DNA of 64,000 bases from an uncultured Bacilli bacterium (GTDB lineage Bacteria > Bacillota_I > Bacilli_A > RF39 > UBA660). A program made the position numbers and the translations under genes. The notes beneath the pieces were generated by a model. It searched no databases. It was not told the origin of the DNA and saw only the letters and a list, made by a program, of their open reading frames with translations. Shown here piece by piece: positions 42,136-51,210 of the stretch; position 1 is the stretch's first letter, and each line of letters begins with the position of its first letter. The stretch lies in NCBI GenBank assembly GCA_910583745.1, contig CAJTZC010000001.1:62001-126000 (forward strand). The letters run 5' to 3'.

Positions 42136-45024
42136 TTATTTCTGTTCGATCGGTTTTTTACCCATGATGTGGTTTTTTATTTGGACATAATCGGTCGCAT
42201 AGATGAAGTCGTCGGCGTTGATGTCTGCGGCCATGAGGTAAGGCCCTGAAAGAGTGCTTTTGCCCATGATGTGATTTTTTACTTTGACATAATCGGTCGC
42301 ATAGATTAATCCGTCTCCGTTTACATCGCCTTTGATGACTATCGTATATTCGTACTCTGTCGCGTCTATCATTACAGTAAATTGCATTCCTGTCGCGACG
42401 ATTCCAGTGGTCAATTCAGTTTGGTCACTCGTCTTGAAGCTCTTTAACGTCGCCCCATTTATCGCAGATATTTTATTTCTAATCTCTCCAACCTCAGCAT
42501 TCAAAGCGAATCCTGTGACATAGGAACCTCTTTTGGTCAATCCCAATATCGTTAAGAATTCAGCTTCACTCAAAGGACCCGTCTTCATTTCGACTGTGAT
42601 GGTACTCTTTAAAATCATCGTTGCACTTCCAACAGGTATCTCGATGGCGACATCCGTAGTACCTGCAGCTTTGCCCCAAATTTGGCCGTTTTGGTATTCC
42701 GCGATGGCTGGGTTATCGACCGATACAGAGAAATTCAGCGTCGTATTCGGTTCTGTCTGCACTTGCAATACAAGTGAAGCATTTTGTAATACTTTCAAGT
42801 TTGGTTCTATATAGACTGCCGTGATTCCTCTCGCCAAGGACGCTTCATCCAAGATATTCAATTGATGCAAGTTATCGGCGTATCCACCGACTGCGTTCAA
42901 TGTCTTGTCATCACTCTTGTCGTAGTAGACATTTGTAGGAGTATTATAACTCGTATCTGTAATCGCCTGTAATCCTATAAAGCCTCCTCTTTTGGTCTGG
43001 CTTGTGACGGTTCCTGTCGAAAAGCTGTCTTTGATGCGCGCGTTCATATTTATACCTATGAAACCTCCTGCGGTCTGTCTAGCCGAGACGTCTAAGTTTG
43101 ACAAGCAGTTTTCAATCGTCACAGTGTTTGTAACGTCACCGATGAAGCCTCCTGTCGAGGTGATGTCGCTTATAGAAAGCCCTTCGTTTGTGACAGAGCC
43201 GCTTTTAAGGTGTACATTTTTGATGGTAGCATTTTCGACATAGTTTGCAAGACCTCCTAAATAGTTTCCGCCTTTGGTATAGGCGACGAGATTTTCTACA
43301 ACTAAGTTTTCTACTGTCGCATGAGTTCTGTATTCGCCGATGTTGTCGAACAAGCCAGAATTTGTCGAAGTGATATTGCGCAAAGTTTTTCCGTTGCCGT
43401 CTAAGTGTCCTTCAAAATTTATCATCGGATAGTTTGTGATGTCCTCGAAATTGAGGTCTTTCGTTATCTTGTAATATTTATTTTTTGTCGTGAGACCCAT
43501 CATGTAGATAAATGTATTTGCATCGTCGATGAGATAAGGGTCGTCTATCGTTCCTGCGCCTTCGTAAGAAGGATAGGTCACGTCGAAGGTAATCGATTCG
43601 GCTGTCTCGTTTGTGACTTTTATCTTTATTCCTGTGTTGGCTCCATTGGAGAGGAACAAACTCTCGTTGTCAAAAGTTTTGTCTCCTATGGCGATGTCTT
43701 TCCCAAATGTAGGACGTTTCATGTTCAACGTAGCTTGCGACAAGTTTCCCTTGCCTGCTCCCAACGCCGTCTCTCCCGGTCTAAATACATAGACGTGTTC
43801 GTATTGACCAGAGTTGGTTCCGTCACCGTTTCCTAAATACTTGTTGTCCTCGTTCACCCTGTAAATGATGATACCACTTTCGTCTGCGGCATAGTCGTCG
43901 TAGGTATTCTGTTTCTCATGGTATTCGACGACGAAAAATTGGTTTGGCGTCCCATCGATTAAGAGTTTGACCGCTCTTTTTTCGCTTTTGTCGATGAACT
44001 TTGGTTTATAAATGGTCACGTTTTTAGTCGTTTTATCTATCGTTTCGAGTGGTTCATGCCAATTCGTCGCGCGGTTGTATTCACTCGTAAAGTATGTCAA
44101 GAAATGCTGGGGATTGGAACCGACAGTATTTCCCATGATATCGTAAAAGCCGACTGGTTTGGACGCTGAATCTCCATATCGATACAAGTCTTTGTATCCG
44201 AGGACGTGTCCGAATTCGTGGAGAATGGTTCCATAAGTTCCCCGATTTAGAGAGAACAATCCTGCTGTCTCGGTGTAATCTTCTGCATACAAAATCGTGT
44301 AAGCGGACACTGCTTTTCCTAAGAGTTTCTTTTCAATCGAAGTGTTGTCCATCATGTGAGACCACAGCAATTCGCCCCATGCGATTGTTACAGGTAGATT
44401 TTTCTGGCCTTCTATTATGAAAGTTATCGCGTCGACTTTGCCATCTCCGTCGGAATCTAAATCTTCGGGAGTTAAATTCATCGTGTCTACATAAGAAGCG
44501 ATGTAAGAAACGGCATTATTGACTAGTTCGGTTTCTCTTTTCAAGGATTCTGCTTTGTCTTTGTACCCTATCGGGTTGGACGATGCATCGTATCTTAAAT
44601 AGTAGCCTATCGGGTTCGGGTCTCGGTAGGAAGTTACTTTGCCATCTTTTCTAGGCAAAATTTCCGTCGTCATCGAAAGGGCACCATAACTCTGTGTTTC
44701 ATAATATTTTTTGAACGAAGGCACTTTTATGGCTCCTTTGGTACTCTCCATGTCGAACAATTCATCGCTGTTGAAGATTTTTTCGGCGTTTTCCACACTC
44801 TGTGCGTCATCCAAAGGATGAGGTACTTTTGTGGAGTCGCTGTCAAAACTTATAAATATAGCGAGATTCGTCAGTTGTCTAGGTGTTGCTGTCCTCGCCT
44901 CGTTCGAAGTTTCTTTGTTTAAGGCTTCGGAAGAGAAAACGGCTACTTTTACATTTTCAGCATTTGGAACGGATAGGACGAGAAATAGTAAAATTGCAAT
45001 CCAAATTTTATTTATTTTTTTCAT
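42136..45024 (-). CDS. secreted M6-family metalloprotease with dockerin-like C-terminus
   Basis: 962 residues. A Sec signal (KIWIAILLFLVLSVPNAEN) precedes a metalloprotease of the M6/InhA type: zinc motif HEFGH at 269-273 followed by VLGYKDLY and the downstream PVGFYDIMG Met-turn. A beta-rich region follows. Then come GLUG-type repeats (GGFIGDVTNTVTIENCLS, GGFIGINMNARIKDSFS) and Ig-like sequence. The last 65 residues hold two dockerin-type calcium loops (GDVNGDGLIYATDYVKVKNH and AADINADDFIYATDYVQIKN). It overlaps the upstream cohesin/cadherin-like gene by 17 bases, implying that the protease docks on that membrane-anchored partner. Confidence 0.88.
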   Translation of the reverse strand: MKKINKIWIAILLFLVLSVPNAENVKVAVFSSEALNKETSNEARTATPRQLTNLAIFISFDSDSTKVPHPLDDAQSVENAEKIFNSDELFDMESTKGAIKVPSFKKYYETQSYGALSMTTEILPRKDGKVTSYRDPNPIGYYLRYDASSNPIGYKDKAESLKRETELVNNAVSYIASYVDTMNLTPEDLDSDGDGKVDAITFIIEGQKNLPVTIAWGELLWSHMMDNTSIEKKLLGKAVSAYTILYAEDYTETAGLFSLNRGTYGTILHEFGHVLGYKDLYRYGDSASKPVGFYDIMGNTVGSNPQHFLTYFTSEYNRATNWHEPLETIDKTTKNVTIYKPKFIDKSEKRAVKLLIDGTPNQFFVVEYHEKQNTYDDYAADESGIIIYRVNEDNKYLGNGDGTNSGQYEHVYVFRPGETALGAGKGNLSQATLNMKRPTFGKDIAIGDKTFDNESLFLSNGANTGIKIKVTNETAESITFDVTYPSYEGAGTIDDPYLIDDANTFIYMMGLTTKNKYYKITKDLNFEDITNYPMINFEGHLDGNGKTLRNITSTNSGLFDNIGEYRTHATVENLVVENLVAYTKGGNYLGGLANYVENATIKNVHLKSGSVTNEGLSISDITSTGGFIGDVTNTVTIENCLSNLDVSARQTAGGFIGINMNARIKDSFSTGTVTSQTKRGGFIGLQAITDTSYNTPTNVYYDKSDDKTLNAVGGYADNLHQLNILDEASLARGITAVYIEPNLKVLQNASLVLQVQTEPNTTLNFSVSVDNPAIAEYQNGQIWGKAAGTTDVAIEIPVGSATMILKSTITVEMKTGPLSEAEFLTILGLTKRGSYVTGFALNAEVGEIRNKISAINGATLKSFKTSDQTELTTGIVATGMQFTVMIDATEYEYTIVIKGDVNGDGLIYATDYVKVKNHIMGKSTLSGPYLMAADINADDFIYATDYVQIKNHIMGKKPIEQK

Positions 45025-46282
45025 CTTTATTCCTCTTTTTTAATTTGACAAACATGATGACAGTCGTCGCGATGGAAACGGCTAATAGTCCACTTAAAAT
45101 GTATACGATTGCTGTATCCTTTGTCTTGGTTTCTTTTTGGTATGTCAAAAGAAATTCTGGAAAGATTTGCGAGGTTTTTTCCGTCTCTTCGTAGAGATAC
45201 TCTCTATATACTCCTTGTGCGTCGATGGCACTGAAAATGCAGTAGTTGTTTTCCGTGCTTTCGAAACGGTAGCAATCGATTTCTTTTTCGATGTCGATTT
45301 TTTCCTGAATTAGAAAGTCATACGCTGGTTTTTTGTCGACGATATAGTAAGGCATATTGCTTATTTTTATCGGAATAAATTTGTTCGTGATGGCATTCTT
45401 CTCTTTATCGAATAGATAAAAATCTCTTTCTACTCCGTTTATACCGAACAATATGGTCAATTTGTCGTTAGTAAATACGGTGATTTTCTTTCCGTCTATT
45501 TCGTGTTCCCCTTTTTGGAAATTCTCTGGGATTTCTACTCCGTCGAGATTTTTTGCTATGCCTATCTTGCCGTCTTTGTAGTCTAGAAAGACCTCTGGCG
45601 ATTCGTCGACGTATGCAGTGATGAGGTAAGTCTTTTTAGAACCGTTCTCGGCGGTGACTGTAATGGTTATCTTGTTGTTTCCTGATTTCAAGTTTATCTT
45701 GCCTAGTCCTGAAATTTTTGCTTTGGAATCTTTCGCTTTCGCCTCTATTGTCAACTCTTTCGTATCTTTGGAGAGGTTTAGGGTGTATTCTGTCGTCGAT
45801 GGATTGAACTTCGGAGATAGACTTCCTGCATCGACTTTCAAACTCTCTAATTCGTTTTCTGACGATTTTTTTGAGGTGGTCGATGTGTTTCCACTCGGTT
45901 TGGTCGTCGAAGGTGTGCTTGGTTTGTTCGGTTCGGTGATTTTTACACTTACACTTCTCGAACCGGGATTATAGATGTTCGCATCGGCATCGGAAAAGCC
46001 TGTGACCGGAGTTGCTGTGACGGTGACGTTTCCACTTGCGCCGGCTGTCACTGTGACGGTGATGTACCCCTGCTCGACCCAGACGCTGCTCGAAGAGAGC
46101 GACCCATTGGTAACTTTGAGGTCTACTCTTCCTATACAGTCTCCTCCTACTCTTACTGTGAAAGTGCTATTCGGTGCGACTTGATTCTTCGATGCCGTCA
46201 TACCGAAGGAAGCAGCTTCGACGTGGATGATGCTTATGCATGCTACAACGATGGCGATGAAAAACAGTTTCAGTTTGTTCAT
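45008..46282 (-). CDS. membrane-anchored cohesin-like/cadherin-like surface protein
   Basis: 424 residues. Sec signal ending VEA-ASF; residues about 25-125 form a beta sandwich that looks cohesin- or Ig-like (NQVAPNSTFTVRVGGD, GNVTVTATPVTGFSDADAN). A Pro/Thr/Ser linker follows, then a cadherin-like beta-sandwich repeat (LESLKVDAGSLSPKFNPST, KITITVTAENGSKKTYLI). The remaining domain is unrecognised, and a C-terminal membrane segment (VYILSGLLAVSIATTVIMF) with a Lys-rich tail anchors the protein. The downstream, overlapping gene encodes a dockerin-bearing protease, so the first domain is the likely dockerin receptor. The cohesin call is inferred partly from that context. Confidence 0.75.
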   Translation of the reverse strand: MNKLKLFFIAIVVACISIIHVEAASFGMTASKNQVAPNSTFTVRVGGDCIGRVDLKVTNGSLSSSSVWVEQGYITVTVTAGASGNVTVTATPVTGFSDADANIYNPGSRSVSVKITEPNKPSTPSTTKPSGNTSTTSKKSSENELESLKVDAGSLSPKFNPSTTEYTLNLSKDTKELTIEAKAKDSKAKISGLGKINLKSGNNKITITVTAENGSKKTYLITAYVDESPEVFLDYKDGKIGIAKNLDGVEIPENFQKGEHEIDGKKITVFTNDKLTILFGINGVERDFYLFDKEKNAITNKFIPIKISNMPYYIVDKKPAYDFLIQEKIDIEKEIDCYRFESTENNYCIFSAIDAQGVYREYLYEETEKTSQIFPEFLLTYQKETKTKDTAIVYILSGLLAVSIATTVIMFVKLKKRNKDEKNK

Positions 46283-46410
46283 ATTCGTTCCTTCTTTCTT
46301 AAGTAATAAGATTATATCATATACATGTAAAATCTACTACTTATTTTATGTCTTTTTTAATGGTATAAGAAGGCAATGACAGTTAGGAAATTTTTCGGGA
46401 TATTGAAGTA

Positions 46411-46434
46411 TAAAAAAATGCCCCTTGTTGGCAG
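46411..46434 (-). terminator. weak terminator behind the Xre gene
   Basis: On the minus strand TGCC and GGCA flank a loop and are followed by TTTTTTT, immediately beyond the stop at 46436. The stem is short. Confidence 0.45.
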
Positions 46435-46435
46435 T

Positions 46436-46882
46436 TTATTTTTTACTCTCTTTCCATTCGTGGTATAAGATGTCTTTTAGAACGAGCATGTTATCTAAGT
46501 CGTTGAGTCCGTATCGCTTCTTTAAATCTTCGAGCATGTTCCTCAGCTCTCTTGCATATTGTTCGACTTCGATTTTTTCCCTGTAAGTCTTTAGGACAGG
46601 ATATTTTTCTCCCCATGCGGATGTCCAGTCGATTTTCGAAGATGTTTCTTCGTTCGAATTTCTGATTGTCTCTCGTATCCCCTGCAATTCGATATCGAAA
46701 TTTAGAAGCTCGTCAAGTGACAGTTTATACATTTTTGCGAGTTCGATGGCTTGGCGGATGTCTGGGACTGTCTCGCCCGTTTCCCATTTCGATATCGTCT
46801 GTCTCGAGATATTCAACTTTTCTGCGACACTTTCTTGTGAGAGACCCGATTTTTTTCTGGCTTGAAATAGATTGTTTTCCAT
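46436..46882 (-). CDS. Xre-family transcriptional regulator
   Basis: 148 residues. The N-terminal Cro/CI HTH is complete (LFQARKKSGLSQESVAEKLN, SRQTISKWETGETVPDI, LAKMYKLSLDELLNFD). The remaining 80 residues are helical (KTYREKIEVEQYARELRNML, KKRYGLNDLDNMLVLKDIL) and may dimerise or bind a ligand. No membrane segment. It precedes nothing on its strand for 150 bases. The target is unknown; the nearby cohesin/protease pair is the obvious candidate. Confidence 0.87.
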   Translation of the reverse strand: MENNLFQARKKSGLSQESVAEKLNISRQTISKWETGETVPDIRQAIELAKMYKLSLDELLNFDIELQGIRETIRNSNEETSSKIDWTSAWGEKYPVLKTYREKIEVEQYARELRNMLEDLKKRYGLNDLDNMLVLKDILYHEWKESKK

Positions 46883-46979
46883 GTTTTTTTCACCTCACAT
46901 CCAGTTTATTATAAATGAGAACTTTTATCTATATATTTTTTTTGACAATTGTGCCCTATTATTTAACGAAAAAAAAGCC

Positions 46980-47264
46980 TTAGCTGTGATGAGAATTTCT
47001 GTGGTGTCTGTGTCCTCCGCCTTGGCAATTTTCTCGATTGTTTGTTTGATGGTTATAGTTATGTGTGTGCTCGTCCTCTCTATGACAACCTGGAACGTCG
47101 CATTGGTATTCGCATTCGCCGTTGCAATAAGGACTGTCGTTTGTAGACGAGTTGACAGTTGCATTATCCGCGTTCAGTCTAGGGCGATGCTGTGTATAAG
47201 CGTATACTCTCTCTACTCCCAATATTATAGTCAATAATCCTACTACAAGTAATGTCTTTTTCAT
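46980..47264 (-). CDS. secreted Cys/His-rich small protein, possible metal binder
   Basis: 94 residues. A Sec signal (KKTLLVVGLLTIILGVERVYA) is followed by a mature part of about 70 residues with a compact cysteine group CNGECEYQCDVPGCHRED and a His-rich tail (EHTHNYNHQTNN, GGHRHHRNSHHS). There are five Cys and about ten His in the mature chain. The longer frame to 47384 lacks a start signal, whereas GAGAGGAAGAGG lies before ATG 47264. Metal capture or a disulfide-stabilised peptide are both possible. I recognise no family. Confidence 0.68.
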   Translation of the reverse strand: MKKTLLVVGLLTIILGVERVYAYTQHRPRLNADNATVNSSTNDSPYCNGECEYQCDVPGCHREDEHTHNYNHQTNNRENCQGGGHRHHRNSHHS

Positions 47265-47405
47265 GTCCTCTTCCTCTCTAATCTTTAACACAGTGTATCG
47301 CAGTTTGGCCTTTTTGACAACAGATTGGAACTCTGTTCGGTTGTAAATTTGCACAAGATATTTCAAAAAAAAAAGACAAGACAATTTTTGCCTCGCTTTT
47401 TCCTT

Positions 47406-48083
47406 TTATTCTTCAGGACATTTTACTTTATCGTCAATTTTAACTTCCTTGAATGTGTCGTATTCTTTGTATTGCTCTTTAGAAGTGTAAACTGCGACTG
47501 GGCCACTTCCACATGTATAGCATTCTTTGTAATGATAATAGTTCGAGATGCCAAGTACTTTTTCATCGCCACTGTTTAACTTTTCTAGTTTCAAAGTGAC
47601 CTCTTTGTTTTTCTTCAAATTGTCCTTTACATCTTTAGAAAGTCTCGTCTCTGTGTCTCCGCTTTCTAATCTGTATAGGTCGCCCTTTTCAGTTAAAATT
47701 AAGATGTCTTGCGCAGTTAAAGAACAACTGTTTTTAGCGTCGACTATTTGTACGACTTTATCGTCGATATCAGTGACAGCGCTTTTGTATGAACTGACTG
47801 CGATGTACAATTTGCCATCTTCGTTTCTAAGTTCTATGTTTTTTGATTTCTCAAAATAGTCGATTTCGATTTTGGTTTCGAATTTCGTATTCAAATTTTT
47901 AGTAAGCTTTTTGCTCAGCTCTTCGATACTCTCTTTCGAAATTTTCTCGTTCTTATTCGTTTCATTTTGTTTTTGTTCTTCTTTTTCGCCCTCTTTTGTC
48001 GTCATTTTATAAACTGCAAAGGCACTGACAGCTAGAACAACTAATACGACTAATGCTATTATGGTTTTCTTCTGTTTCTCCAT
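47406..48083 (-). CDS. membrane-anchored extracytoplasmic protein with CxxC
   Basis: 225 residues. One N-terminal membrane segment (TIIALVVLVVLAVSAFAVY) is followed by a Glu/Lys/Asn-rich linker and a mainly beta domain (LRNEDGKLYIAVSSYKSA, ILILTEKGDLYRLESGD). Near the end is KECYTCGSGPVAVY, and another two Cys residues occur at SCSL and in the terminal CPEE, so redox or disulfide chemistry is possible. No family recognised. The region behind it (47345-47405) has a poly-T tract suitable for termination. Confidence 0.6.
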   Translation of the reverse strand: MEKQKKTIIALVVLVVLAVSAFAVYKMTTKEGEKEEQKQNETNKNEKISKESIEELSKKLTKNLNTKFETKIEIDYFEKSKNIELRNEDGKLYIAVSSYKSAVTDIDDKVVQIVDAKNSCSLTAQDILILTEKGDLYRLESGDTETRLSKDVKDNLKKNKEVTLKLEKLNSGDEKVLGISNYYHYKECYTCGSGPVAVYTSKEQYKEYDTFKEVKIDDKVKCPEE

Positions 48084-48176
48084 ATTCTCTCCTTCTTTCT
48101 GGCTCTATTATAAATGAAGTCTACGTTTTTTTCAATTCAGAATGTCTATTAAATGTAAATATAAAAGATGAATGCA

Positions 48177-50267
48177 TTATTCGATTTCGATTTTAAATTT
48201 ATCAAGTAAATTGTATTCTTTTATCATTTCGAGTGTATAATGCATGGCACGATTGGCACTTAAGGTCATTTCGACATAGCATTTTGCCTCTTCTAAATAG
48301 TAAGGATAGACTAGATACTTCTCTTCTGCACACAAAATCGGGTCATTTCCAAAGTAGTAGGAATACTTGGAAGTGGATTTGTGTATTTTGTTTTGTTTTA
48401 CTATGCTGTCGAATATGGAATTATCGCATTCGTACAAAATTTTGCAGGTAATAGCGAGCAATTCGTACCAAGCTTTTACTGTATAAGGCGTGTTTTCATA
48501 TATGATGGTCTTTATCGTTCTTCCCGTCACATTGAAGTTAAAGTCTTTCGCATTGTAGATACCTGAAGTGAAGTTTTCTGTAATTTCTATGGATTCGAAG
48601 TCTCTGTCTCTTTCAAGAGGTCCTGTGATATGTTTCATCGCGAGTTCTGTAAGTTTTTCACAGCGGCGTTTGATTGCCTCTTTGTCCCATTTGCAGTCTG
48701 TCTCTATCGAATTAGTCAAAACGAATTGAGAATTCTCGATGTTTTTCTTTTTCTTTTCCCAAATAGCATTGGAATTTTCTGAATTTAGAGATTGAGAAAG
48801 TAGAGCCAAATTTCCTATGTTGTTCAGATACGTGTTGTATATTAAAGAGGCTGCCGCTTCTCCTCCAAGGTATGTCTTCCACTCTTCTGATAGAGTTTGT
48901 GGCATGAGGTGTTCAATGGTCACTTTTCTAATGTCGACTTCTATATTTCGGACTTCTTTATACTCTAATTTATATAGTAGAGCTTTTGCATATGCCGTGT
49001 TGACATATTTGTTAAGGGCAAGTTTGAATTCTTCATCGCTTGGGAAACGTCCTCCAGGAGATGGGCTATTGGATAACTCGTAAAGAATGGTGTCGTAGTC
49101 TAGTTCGATGTCCCCTTTGATAATCTTCGAGAGCAACGTAAATAATGTCTTTCTGATGTCGCCACTTCCGTTTGTAGGAGATACGATACGGTAACGAAGC
49201 ATGAAATCGGATAGCAGATTTAAAATCTTTCTCAATACAGCTTTGTTGTTTTCATATAACTTGTCGAACAGTACTAGCAATAGACTGTAAGTGTCATCGG
49301 ATTTCAACACGTTTAACTCTTTTATGCTGATGTTCATTTTTGCATCTGGACAATTTTCATCGATGAACCAGTTAAAATATTTTGAATAATTTAGGAACTC
49401 TTTTAAGATATCTTCTTTTTCGATTTCACTATTGTCGAAGTAAAGCTTGAACGTGGAGTACATCTTTTTTTCTTCAACCCATATTCCTCTTTTTGTTATC
49501 AGATAATGTTTTGCAAATTCAGATATTTTATCTTTATCTTGGTATAAGGATTCGATAGGCAACCAGTAGTCGTCGTACAACTCTTGCTGCGTATCTGCTT
49601 TGTTCGATATTAAAAGGTAATTTCTTATCAGGTCCGCGACACTCAATTCTTTTCCTGTGGAATTGATTTTTTCAAAGATTTTTTGTACAGCTTCGAGGTC
49701 TTTTTCAATCTTTAGATTTAAATCGACGATGTCGAGATTTGCTGTTGCATTGTAGAATTCGAGGGTTTTTTCTTCATCGAAGTCGGCCAGTCTCTCTAAG
49801 AAATAGTTGTAATTTTTAAACAGTCGATTTTTTCTTTCTTCTTTTGTAGGGACTTCATTTTTTATAATTTTTTCAAAGACTTTGGAATCGCCCTCTGTCT
49901 GCTTTAATTTTACTCGATATTTTTCGTCTTCATCTTCGTTTATTAAAAATTTCTTTTCTAATTTCTTGGCTTCCTCTGCCGAAAGTTTTGTCCTTATGGC
50001 ACATAGCAGAAGAAGTATCGAAGTGATTCTCTGTTGTCCATCGATAAGAATGTATTCACTGAAGCTCGCTCTGTTGTTCTCTCCTATATAATAGACGATG
50101 TTCCCTATATAATGCGTCTTTTGTTTTTTTATCGAGTCTAAAATGTCATCGAACAATTCACAGCATTGTTCTTCGTCCCAGGAATAATTTCTTTGAAATG
50201 GTGGAATGATGAATACGGTGTCGCTGTTACCAATAAATCTTCCAATCTTTTCGTCTACTGCTTTCAT
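48177..50267 (-). CDS. GmrSD-type DUF262/DUF1524 protein (type IV restriction-like)
   Basis: 696 residues with both halves of GmrSD in one chain. The DUF262 (GmrS-like) part has VFIIPPFQRNYSWDEEQC and the nucleotide-binding motif DGQQR at 76-80, then TGKELSVADLIRNYLL. The DUF1524 (GmrD-like) part has the His-Me/HNH signature: IEHLMPQTL with His453, NIGNLALLSQSLNSENSN and WEKKKKNIENS. GmrSD enzymes cut phage DNA carrying modified cytosines using NTP. A further C-terminal domain of about 150 residues, as in many family members, has FNVTGRTIKTIIYENTPYTV. Stand-alone gene with AGGAGG, next to the RloAB pair: a defence cluster. Confidence 0.88.
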   Translation of the reverse strand: MKAVDEKIGRFIGNSDTVFIIPPFQRNYSWDEEQCCELFDDILDSIKKQKTHYIGNIVYYIGENNRASFSEYILIDGQQRITSILLLLCAIRTKLSAEEAKKLEKKFLINEDEDEKYRVKLKQTEGDSKVFEKIIKNEVPTKEERKNRLFKNYNYFLERLADFDEEKTLEFYNATANLDIVDLNLKIEKDLEAVQKIFEKINSTGKELSVADLIRNYLLISNKADTQQELYDDYWLPIESLYQDKDKISEFAKHYLITKRGIWVEEKKMYSTFKLYFDNSEIEKEDILKEFLNYSKYFNWFIDENCPDAKMNISIKELNVLKSDDTYSLLLVLFDKLYENNKAVLRKILNLLSDFMLRYRIVSPTNGSGDIRKTLFTLLSKIIKGDIELDYDTILYELSNSPSPGGRFPSDEEFKLALNKYVNTAYAKALLYKLEYKEVRNIEVDIRKVTIEHLMPQTLSEEWKTYLGGEAAASLIYNTYLNNIGNLALLSQSLNSENSNAIWEKKKKNIENSQFVLTNSIETDCKWDKEAIKRRCEKLTELAMKHITGPLERDRDFESIEITENFTSGIYNAKDFNFNVTGRTIKTIIYENTPYTVKAWYELLAITCKILYECDNSIFDSIVKQNKIHKSTSKYSYYFGNDPILCAEEKYLVYPYYLEEAKCYVEMTLSANRAMHYTLEMIKEYNLLDKFKIEIE

Positions 50268-50310
50268 AAATATATAACCTCCTAAAATTATAAATTAGCA
50301 CTTTGGCTTT

Positions 50311-51210
50311 TCATATCTGTTCAATGGTTTCTTCATTTATTATTCTTTCTACAAGTTTACCGACATTAGTTCCTAAGTTCATCTTAATTTTTTCTATATC
50401 TTCTTCATATTTTTTCTCTCTTATAATGGCTTCTTTGATGCCAAGCTCGAGAACTTCAAAATTAAAAGTTTTTTTATTGTATCCGAATATTTGATTTAAT
50501 CGTTTCTCGATATATCTTCTTTGCCCAACTTTTTTATTTTCTAGCAATGTATCATTATCTTCTTCTTCACTTTCTGGAAAATGGAGATATAACCAAAATT
50601 CGAAATTTGGATTGCTTACGAAGAGATTCACATTGTTCTCTTTACAAAATTTTAGAACCGTATCGTATTGTGTTTCGGTAAAACTATCTTTATCTCTATC
50701 GACGACCATATTTAACGAATCTACAGTCGGCGAGTATGTAACGTCTTGTGCTCTAAAGTAATTAATGAAATTTTTGGCTAAGTCTTCATATACTTCGCCT
50801 TTAAATAAATCCATAAATAAATCGTCTAGTGCTTCTGTTTTCACTTTATCGTTTTCATGAGGGAATAATTCATCTATTTTTGAAAATGTCTTTTCTATGT
50901 CTATTCTATTAGGATTTTCATGATTCCAATTTTGTATTCTTCTTTGAAGTTCACTTTTTGTCAATTCTTCACTGCTATTTTCGAGAAAGTCTCCAAGTAA
51001 GTTTGCAATAAAAGTTGGGTTGCTTTTATCTTTATCTGCATAATCTCTCAAAATGTTGATAATCGTCACATTTTCCGATATTACTGATTTGTCTAATTTG
51101 TCGAAATATTTTGGTTCTGTACTGGAGCCTTCAGAAGCGATAAAAAATTTAGGCTTGTATGTAATGGTTTCTGACTCTCTGTCAGCGGCAAAATCACTTC
51201 TAATTCTCAT
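50311..51210 (-). CDS. RloB/AbiLii-like protein
   Basis: 299 residues. Opening motif FFIASEGSSTEPKYFDKL corresponds to the E-G-x-x-T-E-P-x-Y-F motif of RloB (PF13707). A later acidic strand MVVDRDKDSF, then NVNLFVSNPNFEFWLYLHF, matches the conserved D-R-D and N-P-x-F-E-x-W-L stretches that suggest a Toprim-like nuclease core. Its ATG overlaps the end of the ATPase gene by 11 bases. The pair corresponds to AbiLi-AbiLii of lactococcal abortive infection and to RloA-RloB; it is expected to act against phage. Confidence 0.85.
   Translation of the reverse strand: MRIRSDFAADRESETITYKPKFFIASEGSSTEPKYFDKLDKSVISENVTIINILRDYADKDKSNPTFIANLLGDFLENSSEELTKSELQRRIQNWNHENPNRIDIEKTFSKIDELFPHENDKVKTEALDDLFMDLFKGEVYEDLAKNFINYFRAQDVTYSPTVDSLNMVVDRDKDSFTETQYDTVLKFCKENNVNLFVSNPNFEFWLYLHFPESEEEDNDTLLENKKVGQRRYIEKRLNQIFGYNKKTFNFEVLELGIKEAIIREKKYEEDIEKIKMNLGTNVGKLVERIINEETIEQI

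Noticed and set aside
42139..42330. Two similar DNA stretches at the end of the M6 protease gene
   Set aside because: They are the two dockerin repeats of the protein and need no separate explanation as a mobile element.
46925..47164. 79-codon minus-strand frame overlapping the Cys/His-rich gene
   Set aside because: The neighbouring frame has a signal peptide, a good ribosome binding site and a Cys/His pattern; this one is a Thr/Ala-rich shadow.
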